5,750 nt of DNA. Source: Paramuribaculum sp. Its GTDB lineage: Bacteria; Bacteroidota; Bacteroidia; Bacteroidales; Muribaculaceae. The stretch's first letter is position 1; every line of letters starts with the position of its first letter. The notes below the pieces were generated by a model. That model was given only the letters and a program-made list of their open reading frames with translations, searched no databases and was not told the origin of the DNA. This document shows, one piece after another, positions 1 through 5,750 of this stretch. Both the position numbers and the translations under genes were made by a program. The stretch spans positions 1-5,750 of the forward strand of contig JAIDXA010000033.1 of NCBI GenBank assembly GCA_029058705.1, given 5' to 3'.

Positions 1-1564
1 CGACCAGCTGATCGACCGTTTTGCGGAAATGAAAGACAAGAGCAAAAATCCGGGCTATTCGTCCTATTCGCCGCAGACGCTCATCACCCATCTTGATGCT
101 GCGGACTACGGTAGGATGCAGGAAAAAATGTATCGTTTCCCCGGATTCTATATCCAGAAACGAATTCTACGCGAATACAACTACCATTGCGGCGCAAACA
201 TTCTCGGGAATATCCGTGAGGTTTCGCCGGAAGACATCAAGCGCGATTCCTATTACCGCCGAGGCGACTACACGGGCGACCTCGGAATAGAGAAGAGTTA
301 TGAAAATTATCTGCGCGGCGTCAAGGGCGAAGAGATCCTCATCAGAGATGCGCTCGGACAGATCCACGGCCATTACGAGGATGGTGCGCATGACAAGAAG
401 GCAATTTCCGGACGCAATCTCAAACTGGGAATCGACATAGAGCTTCAGGAGTATGCCGAACGTCTGATGACGGGCAAGATCGGAGCGGTTGTCGCCATCG
501 AACCTGAAACAGGCGAGGTTCTTGCTCTCGTCACCAGCCCGACTTATGATCCGGCGATGCTCGTCGGCCGCGACCGTGGCAAAAACTACAAGGCATTGCG
601 CGACAATCCCCACAAGCCCCTGCTCGACCGTTCGATACAGGGGGCATATCCTCCGGGGTCGACATTCAAGCCGGGACAGGGACTGATTCTGCTGCAGGAA
701 GGGATCATCACACTCGGGACGGTCTTTCCGTGCAGCCGCGGCTACATCAACTCCGGTCTGCGAGTCGGATGTCACGGTCATGGATCGCCTATTGCACTTA
801 AACCTGCCCTACAGACCTCCTGCAACGCCTATTTCTGCTGGGGGCTTAAAGCGATGCTTGAACGTAAACGACAGTACGGGTCTACCGCCAAGGCCTTTGA
901 AGTCTGGAAAACCCATCTCGTGGAGCTCGGCTACGGCTACAAGCTCGGAATCGATATTCCGGGAGAAAGCCGCGGTTTTCTGCCGAATGCCAAATTCTAC
1001 GACAAAATATACGGAGAAGACAAGTGGTCGGCCAACTCGATCATTTCGGTTTCAATCGGACAGGGCGAAATCATGGCAACTCCGCTGCAGATATGCAATC
1101 TGGGCGCAACGATCGCAAACCGCGGATGGTTTGTGACGCCACACGTTGTAAAGGAGATTGAAGATACCGTGCTGGCCAAACAATATGTCGACAAGCGCAT
1201 GCCAAACATAAACCGGGCTCACTTCGAATCAGTGGCCGAAGGCATGAGAATGGCCGTCACCGGGGGGACATGCAAACTTGCAAACCTCCCGGACATCGAA
1301 GTCTGCGGCAAAACGGGAACCGCCCAGAACCCGCACGGACGCGACCATTCGGTGTTTATGGGATTCGCGCCCTACCACAATCCAAAAATAGCAGTCTGCG
1401 TCTATGTCGAAAACGCAGGTTTCGGCGCGACTTTCGGAGTTCCGATCGGCAGCCTTGTCATTGAAAAATATCTCAAGGGCGAGATTTCGGATTCAAGAAA
1501 ATATATCGAAGAACGAATGTTGCATACATCCACCATTTCAACCAATGCATCAAAGAGAAAATAA
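1..1564 (+). CDS. mrdA: Penicillin-binding protein 2 (elongasome peptidoglycan transpeptidase), 5' end missing
   Basis: PBP2 is the inner-membrane class B transpeptidase that cross-links peptidoglycan during lateral wall growth, working with RodA. The frame is open from base 2, so the start, the membrane anchor and roughly 100 residues are off the window; 520 residues are visible. In order, it shows an FPGF...R.LREY segment, a dimerisation-type region with GDYTGDLGIEKSYE and LRGVKG (about nt 270-330), then the transpeptidase domain. All three active-site motifs are present: SxxK as STFK (nt 659-670, catalytic Ser at 659-661), SxN as SCN (818-826) and KTGT (1310-1321). The fold appears intact to the end. 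An unusual Cys/His cluster lies between the first two motifs (see findings). The stop codon overlaps the start of rodA by 20 bases, implying translational coupling. FtsI/PBP3 is the main alternative, but the rodA neighbour and dimerisation motifs favour PBP2. Confidence 0.95.
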   Translation, partial: DQLIDRFAEMKDKSKNPGYSSYSPQTLITHLDAADYGRMQEKMYRFPGFYIQKRILREYNYHCGANILGNIREVSPEDIKRDSYYRRGDYTGDLGIEKSYENYLRGVKGEEILIRDALGQIHGHYEDGAHDKKAISGRNLKLGIDIELQEYAERLMTGKIGAVVAIEPETGEVLALVTSPTYDPAMLVGRDRGKNYKALRDNPHKPLLDRSIQGAYPPGSTFKPGQGLILLQEGIITLGTVFPCSRGYINSGLRVGCHGHGSPIALKPALQTSCNAYFCWGLKAMLERKRQYGSTAKAFEVWKTHLVELGYGYKLGIDIPGESRGFLPNAKFYDKIYGEDKWSANSIISVSIGQGEIMATPLQICNLGATIANRGWFVTPHVVKEIEDTVLAKQYVDKRMPNINRAHFESVAEGMRMAVTGGTCKLANLPDIEVCGKTGTAQNPHGRDHSVFMGFAPYHNPKIAVCVYVENAGFGATFGVPIGSLVIEKYLKGEISDSRKYIEERMLHTSTISTNASKRK

Positions 1565-3014
1565 TCTGTCGGTTTTCAGCCAGGTCGACTGGTTCACAAT
1601 AGCGCTGTATGTGGTGCTGGTCATTGCAGGTGTGTTCAGCATCTATGCGGCGAGCTATGATTTCGACAATGCGAGCCTTCTCGATCCAAATGAGTTTTCA
1701 GGGAAACAGATCCGCTGGATTATTTTTTCGATAGCACTCGGCATTGTCATTCTTCTTTTTGACTCACATGTGTTCGAGACCTATGCCATCCCGATCTATC
1801 TGGCCATACTCTTCATAATGCTTGTGACGATTTTTGTGGCGCCGGACATCAAGGGGTCGCATTCGTGGCTCGTTATCGGCCCGCTCCGGTTTCAGCCGGC
1901 CGAGTTCGGCAAATTTGCAACCGCGCTCGCGCTTGCCAAGCTTTTCAACTCCTATAACTTCAAGCTCAACGCCTCACCGAAGAATTTCGGACTTGCGCTT
2001 GCAATCATATTCGTTCCTATCCTGCTGATCATAGCGCAAAATGAAACGGGATCGGCTCTTTCATATTTCGCGCTGTTTTTTGTTCTCTACCGCGAGGGCA
2101 TGAGCGGAATGATACTACTTGCGGCACTGAGCGCAGTGACGTTTTTCGTCGTTGCGGTCAAATATACCGAGACATTGTTTCTTGGCATACCGCTTGGCGA
2201 GGCCATAGTCTTTATGCTTATAATGGCACTGATGACAGCCATAGTCGCGATATACTGCCGCGCGATCGAGGCGGCACGCAATCTGCTGTTGTGGTTTGCC
2301 GGCACCGGGGCGTTTGCAGGAATCCTTTCGCTTTGCGGAGTGGCAGTGCCCGGTCTGGTCTATTTCCTCGGTGTCATACTGATTGCCTGTGTCTACATGA
2401 CGCTCCATTTCCTGAGGATGCGTAATCCACGGCTACTCGCAACGATCATAGCCTGCGTAGTCTCAATAATATTCCTCTTTTCGGTCAACTACGCGTTCAA
2501 CAACATTCTCAAGCCTCACCAGCGCCAACGCATAAACGTAGCTCTGGGCATCTCGGACGACCCGCTCGCAGCCGGCTACAATGTCAACCAATCAAAAATC
2601 GCAATCGGCTCAGGAGGGCTTTTCGGGAAAGGGTTTCTCAACGGAACGCAGACCAAGCTCAAGTATGTACCGGAACAGCACACGGATTTCATCTACTGCA
2701 CAATCGGCGAAGAGCAAGGGTTTGCCGGAGCAAGCGCCGTCCTGTTTCTGTTCCTGATCCTCATATTGCGTGTGATGCATCTTGCCGAACGGCAGCCGAC
2801 AGCATTCGGGCGAGTCTACGGCTACTGTGTCGCTTCGTATCTGATTTTCCATCTTGCCATCAACACCGGGATGGTTATCGGCCTTTGTCCGGTTATTGGA
2901 ATTCCACTACCGTTCTTCAGCTACGGAGGGTCGTCGCTATGGAGTTTTACAATCCTGCTGTTCATTCTTTTGCGCCTTGACGCGGCGAGGAAAGAGCATC
3001 ATTCGTTCCGATAG
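1545..3014 (+). CDS. rodA: RodA, SEDS peptidoglycan glycosyltransferase of the elongasome
   Basis: RodA polymerises lipid II into glycan strands in the inner membrane, paired with PBP2. I chose the ATG at 1545, giving 489 residues, because it begins just before the first membrane helix (about 17-38); an ATG at 1404 in the same frame would add 47 non-SEDS residues inside mrdA. SEDS hallmarks visible are a RFQPAEFGK loop (115-123), HQRQR (325-329), DPLAAGYNVNQSKIAIGSGG (339-358), GKG...GTQ (361-369), PEQHTDFI (376-383) and PLPFFSYGGSS (454-464). Asp381 in HTDFI aligns with E. coli RodA Asp262, the essential catalytic residue. The protein is much longer than E. coli RodA (370 residues). The excess is a hydrophobic block at about 207-318, which seems to add four helices for about 14 in total. 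The usual QPDxG motif reads QNETG (165-169). FtsW is less likely given the mrdA partner and overlap. Confidence 0.95.
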   Translation: MHQRENNLSVFSQVDWFTIALYVVLVIAGVFSIYAASYDFDNASLLDPNEFSGKQIRWIIFSIALGIVILLFDSHVFETYAIPIYLAILFIMLVTIFVAPDIKGSHSWLVIGPLRFQPAEFGKFATALALAKLFNSYNFKLNASPKNFGLALAIIFVPILLIIAQNETGSALSYFALFFVLYREGMSGMILLAALSAVTFFVVAVKYTETLFLGIPLGEAIVFMLIMALMTAIVAIYCRAIEAARNLLLWFAGTGAFAGILSLCGVAVPGLVYFLGVILIACVYMTLHFLRMRNPRLLATIIACVVSIIFLFSVNYAFNNILKPHQRQRINVALGISDDPLAAGYNVNQSKIAIGSGGLFGKGFLNGTQTKLKYVPEQHTDFIYCTIGEEQGFAGASAVLFLFLILILRVMHLAERQPTAFGRVYGYCVASYLIFHLAINTGMVIGLCPVIGIPLPFFSYGGSSLWSFTILLFILLRLDAARKEHHSFR

Positions 3015-3016
3015 AC

Positions 3017-3053
3017 AAGCGAAGCCCGTCTGCAAATTATATGGGATTCTTTT
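3017..3053 (+). terminator. Possible rodA terminator hairpin
   Basis: GAAGCCC (3021-3027) can pair with GGGATTC (3043-3049) with one internal mismatch around a 15-base loop, and AAG (3017-3019) can extend the stem by pairing with the T-run at 3051-3053. The short TTTT at 3050-3053 follows the stem directly, as in a weak intrinsic terminator. The stem is imperfect and the T-run overlaps the upstream box of the next promoter, so this could be chance. Confidence 0.3.
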
Positions 3054-3082
3054 GTTGACCTCAAATGCATTTTGTAACTTTG
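3051..3082 (+). promoter_or_regulatory. Bacteroidota-type primary sigma promoter for the LysE-family gene
   Basis: TTTG (3051-3054) and TAACTTTG (3075-3082) match the known Bacteroides consensus, a -33 TTTG box and a -7 TAnnTTTG box, exactly, with a 20-base spacer inside the usual range. The -7 box ends four bases before the ATG at 3087. Transcription should therefore begin at or within a few bases of the start codon, leaving almost no leader. It is the only clear promoter in the window and probably drives the LysE, CBM9-like and LuxR-type genes together. Confidence 0.8.
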
Positions 3083-3086
3083 TGAA

Positions 3087-3731
3087 ATGTTGGAGCATCT
3101 TGCCTACATATTATTCTCCGGATTTTTAATCGGGGTGTTCATCAGCGCGCCTATGGGTCCCATAGGCATGCTCGTGATCCAGCGCACTCTAAGCAAAGGG
3201 CGCATGGCAGCATTATATACAGGAGTCGGCGCGGCACTGTCCGATCTACTCTACTGCCTTCTCTCGGGGCTTGGACTCTCACTGGTCACCGATTTCATCG
3301 AATCCAATAAATTCATTCTCCAGATTGTCGGATCGGCAGTGTTGATTCTCTACGGAATCTACCTTTTCCGCAACAATCCGTCGCGGGCCATCCCCCACTC
3401 GCCGGAGATGCCTACCAACTATTGGCGCGACTTTGTGACAGGATTTCTCTTCACGTTTTCAAATCCGCTGATACTATTCTTCATCATCGGTCTGTTCGCG
3501 CGCTTCAACTTCATGGATGCAAATTATGTTTACTACCATTACATGGCCGGATATCTCGCAATAATGGCGGGGGCATTGACATGGTGGTTTCTCATTACAT
3601 ATTTTGTCGACAAAGTCCGCGGACGTTTCAATATGAGGACACTATGGTTAATCAACCGCGTAATCGCGGGTGTACTCATAGGGATGGCTCTCATAGGGAC
3701 CGTCCATGCAATCAGGAATCTTGTACCATAA
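3087..3731 (+). CDS. LysE-family (LysE/RhtB/CadD superfamily) transporter
   Basis: This is an inner-membrane protein of 214 residues, normal for the LysE superfamily, whose studied members export amino acids or related small solutes; the substrate here is unknown. About six hydrophobic segments are seen, near residues 4-24, 42-68, 75-94, 116-138, 150-175 and 185-208. Family-like motifs include SAPMGPIGMLVIQRTLSKGR (20-39), where PxGPxG stands in the first helix, GVGAALSD (46-53), and a second-half GFLFTFSNP (119-127), the position of the family's conserved NP. The ATG at 3087 is the best start: it begins just before the first helix and no later Met would keep that helix and the PMGPIG motif whole. 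There is no Shine-Dalgarno sequence, and the promoter lies almost on top of the start, so the mRNA may be leaderless. It probably heads a three-gene transcript, with the next gene 28 bases on. Family assignment is firm, substrate is not. Confidence 0.9.
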   Translation: MLEHLAYILFSGFLIGVFISAPMGPIGMLVIQRTLSKGRMAALYTGVGAALSDLLYCLLSGLGLSLVTDFIESNKFILQIVGSAVLILYGIYLFRNNPSRAIPHSPEMPTNYWRDFVTGFLFTFSNPLILFFIIGLFARFNFMDANYVYYHYMAGYLAIMAGALTWWFLITYFVDKVRGRFNMRTLWLINRVIAGVLIGMALIGTVHAIRNLVP

Positions 3732-3759
3732 GAGTAGCATATCTAAAATATTTTCTCCC

Positions 3760-4434
3760 ATGACAGACAACAAACCGACACTCTCCGTTCCATTCATTCC
3801 CGAACTCGACAACCTTTCAAAAGATGAAATAATCAGCCGTCTGGAAGACTGCGGGACACGACGCACAATAGACTGCCTGAACTGGAAAGAGCAGTTCCCC
3901 TACCGTCCGCTGACAACTATCGCCGTTGCGCATTCGGGCAACTTCATCTACATCGATTTCTTTGTCAGATGCAATTATCTGCGCGCTGTCAACAGCGAGA
4001 ACAATTCATCAGTCCACCAGGACTCATGCGTTGAGTTTTTTGTATGTCCTGACGGCAAACTGCCATACTACAACTTTGAATTCAACTGCATCGGGACAGC
4101 CCATGCTGCCTGCCGTACGGACCGCCATTCCGGCAGCCAGCTTACGGACTCCCAGCTCGATTCGATAAAACGCTATCCGTCGTGCGGAACGCGTCCGTTT
4201 CAGGAACTTGAAGGGCTATTCTACTGGAATCTGCTTGTTGCAATTCCACTTGAACTGATGAATCTGAAATTCGAAGGGAAACCGATCGAGATGACGGGAA
4301 ACTTCTACAAGTGCGCAGATCTTACTGACGCTCCGCACTTCCTGAGCTGGTCGCCAATATCGACCCCGGAACCGGATTTCCACCGTCCGGAGTTCTTCGG
4401 CAAGATCACACTCGAAGGGAACGGCTGTAAATAA
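3760..4434 (+). CDS. Cytoplasmic CBM9-like (carbohydrate-binding family 9 fold) protein
   Basis: The 224-residue product resembles the CBM9-like beta-sandwich proteins common in Bacteroidota. Visible marks are HQDSCVEFFV (86-95), YYNFEFNCIGTAHAA (103-117), FYWNLLVAIPL (154-164) and the C-terminal GNFYKCADL...HFLSWSPI...PDFHRPEFFGKITL (180-218), which matches the family's usual ending of Trp-Ser-Pro, then Phe-His-x-Pro-Glu and Phe-Gly. In known CBM9 modules this fold binds sugars, but no catalytic domain is attached here and no ligand can be inferred. There is no signal peptide or lipobox, and ten cysteines are scattered through it, so it is probably cytoplasmic. I chose the ATG at 3760 (MTDNKPT); an in-frame ATG at 3706 would overlap the LysE-family gene and adds nothing recognisable. 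It starts 28 bases after that gene and ends 14 bases before the LuxR-type regulator, so the three are probably co-transcribed. The fold is fairly certain, the function unknown. Confidence 0.75.
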   Translation: MTDNKPTLSVPFIPELDNLSKDEIISRLEDCGTRRTIDCLNWKEQFPYRPLTTIAVAHSGNFIYIDFFVRCNYLRAVNSENNSSVHQDSCVEFFVCPDGKLPYYNFEFNCIGTAHAACRTDRHSGSQLTDSQLDSIKRYPSCGTRPFQELEGLFYWNLLVAIPLELMNLKFEGKPIEMTGNFYKCADLTDAPHFLSWSPISTPEPDFHRPEFFGKITLEGNGCK

Positions 4435-4448
4435 ACCCTTCACTCTGC

Positions 4449-5207
4449 ATGTGCGGAATGAACAAGGTCGATGACTTCTTCTTTGCCGGGAATGCGGTGA
4501 GCGGCGAACCCGATTACGGGCTTGCCGATACTTTCGTGCGCACTGCCGAAGCTTTTGCCAATGCCACATACCAGAGCGTCTACATCATCGACTATTTCCG
4601 CAAGAATTTCCTGTATGTGTCGCCCAATCCGCTGTTCCTTTGCGGGATGGCGGCCGACAAGGTCAAGAGTCTTGGCTATCAGTTCTATCTCGACCATGTT
4701 CCCGCTGATGAAGTCGATATGCTGCTGGAGATAAATCAGGCGGGGTTCTCTTTCATCAACAGAATACCGCCTGCAGAGAGAAAGAAATACACCATATCCT
4801 ACGATTTCCACATAGTCAACGGTCACGAAAAACTCCTTATCAATCATAAGCTGACCGGACTTGCCTATCAGCCCGACGGCTCCGTGTGGCTCGGGCTCTC
4901 GGTTGTGTCACTGTCCACTCATTCCAAAGCCGGACAAATCACCATGCACTGCCGCGACAGAGCCGGATATTGGGAATATGACCTCTCTTTACACCGATGG
5001 GAGGAACATGCAGCTCCCATTCTTAACGAAACGGAGAAAGCAATACTGACGCTTTCCATCCAAGGCTTGACAATCAACGCCATCGCCGAGGAAATCCACC
5101 TCGCTGTTGATTCAGTAAAGACAGCTCGTCGCAGACTTTACGAGAAATTGGAGGTAAACAACATTTCCGAGGCTATTTCGTATGCCACCAACTACAAGCT
5201 GCTCTAA
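4449..5207 (+). CDS. PAS-domain LuxR-type transcriptional regulator
   Basis: This 252-residue protein is probably a one-component regulator. The C-terminus (about 190-252) is a LuxR/GerE helix-turn-helix: LNETEKAILTLSIQGLTINA, then IAEEIHLAVDSVKTARRRLYEKLEV and NNISEAISYATNYKLL, matching the family pattern LTxxExxVLxLxxxG...IAxxLxxSxxTVKxxxxxIxxKLxVxNxxEA. The N-terminal part (about 38-155) looks like a PAS-type sensor, with YQSVYIIDYFRKNFLYVSPN (41-60), a central FINRIPPAERKKYTISYDFHI, and LINHKLTGLAYQPDGSVWLG as the late strands. No receiver domain or phosphoacceptor Asp is seen, so control is probably by ligand or protein contact. Start choice is uncertain between ATG 4449 (MCGMNKVDD) and ATG 4458 (MNKVDD); neither has a Shine-Dalgarno sequence. 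It lies 14 bases after the CBM9-like gene and is probably co-transcribed with it. Its targets are unknown; control of its own operon is a reasonable guess only. Confidence 0.85.
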   Translation: MCGMNKVDDFFFAGNAVSGEPDYGLADTFVRTAEAFANATYQSVYIIDYFRKNFLYVSPNPLFLCGMAADKVKSLGYQFYLDHVPADEVDMLLEINQAGFSFINRIPPAERKKYTISYDFHIVNGHEKLLINHKLTGLAYQPDGSVWLGLSVVSLSTHSKAGQITMHCRDRAGYWEYDLSLHRWEEHAAPILNETEKAILTLSIQGLTINAIAEEIHLAVDSVKTARRRLYEKLEVNNISEAISYATNYKLL

Positions 5208-5238
5208 TCAATAGATCAGGCACATTAGACTATTGTTT

Positions 5239-5282
5239 AGACACGGATAGAAAGTCTGTATTCAAATACTATCCGACTGTTT
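5239..5282. terminator. Possible terminator hairpin between convergent genes
   Basis: CGGATAG (5244-5250) is the perfect reverse complement of CTATCCG (5269-5275), around an 18-base loop. The stem can be lengthened by ACA (5241-5243) pairing with TGT (5278-5280) across a two-base bulge. On the + strand a TTTTATT tract follows at 5280-5286, which would suit ending the LuxR-type gene's transcript. There is no good T-run on the minus strand. The right arm lies in the last codons of the response regulator. A two-sided terminator is plausible but the long loop makes it weak. Confidence 0.3.
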
Positions 5283-5750
5283 TATTGCCAACTTGTAACC
5301 TATACCTCTGATATTCAGCAACTCCAGTCCTGTGGATTTCGACAGATGCTTGCGGAGTTTATAGATGAAACCGTGGAGACGGTTGAGGTTGTTGTAATCG
5401 TCGTTCTGCCAGATGCGATACATCAGTGTTTTGGCTTCAACCACTTCGTTTGGATGTCGGAACAACTCTTCAATTATTACTGCCTCAGTATGTGTCAGTT
5501 CTATTATTCCCGGACCTACTGTAAGTCGTTGAGATGCAAAATCAAGCGAACAATCACAGATTGCGAGGTTGGTGTCTTCGGTTATTCCCTGTTGCTTCCG
5601 CTTCAACAATGCCTTGATGCGTACTACGAGTTCAAGAATCTGAAATGGCTTGCGAATGTAGTCGTTTGCTCCGAGTTCAAAGCCTTTCACCACATCGTCA
5701 AGCGCAGTTCTGGCGGTCAAGAACAATACGGGCACCGCCGGAGCTGTAAG
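5262..5750 (-). CDS. OmpR-family response regulator, 5' end missing
   Basis: The minus-strand frame runs off the right edge, so only the C-terminal 162 residues are seen; a GTG at 5733-5735 is an internal Val, not the start. Residues are numbered from the edge. The first 36 or so are the end of a receiver domain: PVLFLTAR with the switch Thr12, GANDYIRKPF with the switch aromatic Tyr31 and the conserved Lys34. The phosphoacceptor Asp is outside the window. The rest is a winged-helix Trans_reg_C domain: IELTHTEAVIIEELFRHPNE, then EAKTLMYRIW, a recognition-helix region NRLHGFIYKLRKHL, and the wing NIRGIGYKLAI. It would be activated by a partner histidine kinase and bind DNA. Nothing seen in this window is that kinase, so it probably lies to the right. 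G+C is about 45% in the first 180 bases I counted (5281-5460), apparently lower than in mrdA/rodA. It is convergent with the LuxR-type gene, with 54 bases between stops, so it belongs to a separate transcript. Confidence 0.93.
   Translation of the reverse strand, partial: LTAPAVPVLFLTARTALDDVVKGFELGANDYIRKPFQILELVVRIKALLKRKQQGITEDTNLAICDCSLDFASQRLTVGPGIIELTHTEAVIIEELFRHPNEVVEAKTLMYRIWQNDDYNNLNRLHGFIYKLRKHLSKSTGLELLNIRGIGYKLAIKQSDSI

Noticed and set aside
167..781. Long minus-strand open frame (204 codons) opposite mrdA
   Set aside because: It lies wholly opposite the conserved PBP2 coding sequence, has no recognisable domain, and is expected as a shadow of codon bias.
1404..1544. Longer N-terminus for RodA from the ATG at 1404
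   Set aside because: It would overlap mrdA by 161 bases where mrdA is strongly conserved (just after KTGT), and the extra residues are unlike any SEDS N-terminus.
2115..2408. Minus-strand open frame of 97 codons opposite rodA
   Set aside because: It lies opposite rodA membrane-helix codons; its low-complexity His/Lys/Gln-rich content is typical of an antisense reading and not of a real protein.
3722..3756. Possible second promoter ahead of the CBM9-like gene (TTG followed by TATTTTCT)
   Set aside because: The -7 box misses the last two consensus bases and the spacing of about 25 is too long; co-transcription with the LysE-family gene is simpler.
3706..3759. Extended start for the CBM9-like protein at ATG 3706
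   Set aside because: It would overlap the end of the LysE-family gene and adds 18 residues with neither a signal peptide nor family similarity.
4216..4847. Two minus-strand open frames opposite the CBM9-like and LuxR-type genes
   Set aside because: They overlap each other and both well-supported + strand genes, and show no recognisable motifs.
5733..5735. GTG as start of a short response regulator
   Set aside because: It falls within the conserved PVLFLTA strand of the receiver domain and the frame stays open to the window edge, so it is an internal Val of a truncated gene.

Overview
The window looks like a chromosomal segment of a Bacteroidota member, most likely order Bacteroidales and possibly Muribaculaceae. 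The grounds are an exact TAnnTTTG promoter element with a TTTG box 20 bases upstream, start codons without Shine-Dalgarno sequences, a long RodA, and a CBM9-like protein and a PAS-LuxR regulator of types I associate with this group. The family-level placement is inference; the phylum-level placement is firmer.

Region 1 (1-3014, + strand) is the end of a cell-shape operon. It holds the 3' part of mrdA (penicillin-binding protein 2, the elongasome transpeptidase) followed by complete rodA (SEDS glycosyltransferase). The two genes overlap by 20 bases. In this phylum they usually follow mreB, mreC and mreD, which would lie to the left of the window. PBP2 and RodA form the paired transpeptidase/glycan polymerase that builds the lateral wall. 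RodA is about 110 residues longer than the E. coli protein, with what look like four extra membrane helices inserted before the catalytic loop.

Region 2 (3015-5207, + strand) begins with a 72-base gap holding a possible terminator and a strong Bacteroidota promoter that ends only four bases before the next start codon. Three closely spaced genes follow: a LysE-family membrane exporter, a cytoplasmic CBM9-like (carbohydrate-binding family 9 fold) protein, and a PAS-LuxR-type regulator. Gaps of 28 and 14 bases suggest one transcript. Their shared purpose cannot be read from the sequence.

Region 3 (5208-5750) is a 54-base convergent gap with an imperfect inverted repeat, then on the minus strand the 3' part of an OmpR-family response regulator. 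Its N-terminus, including the phosphoacceptor aspartate, lies beyond the right edge.

There are no RNA genes, mobile elements, CRISPR arrays or long repeats that I can see. No stretch over 300 bases lacks a gene. This is mostly an ordinary core-genome region. I see no convincing new system, only several details worth checking.
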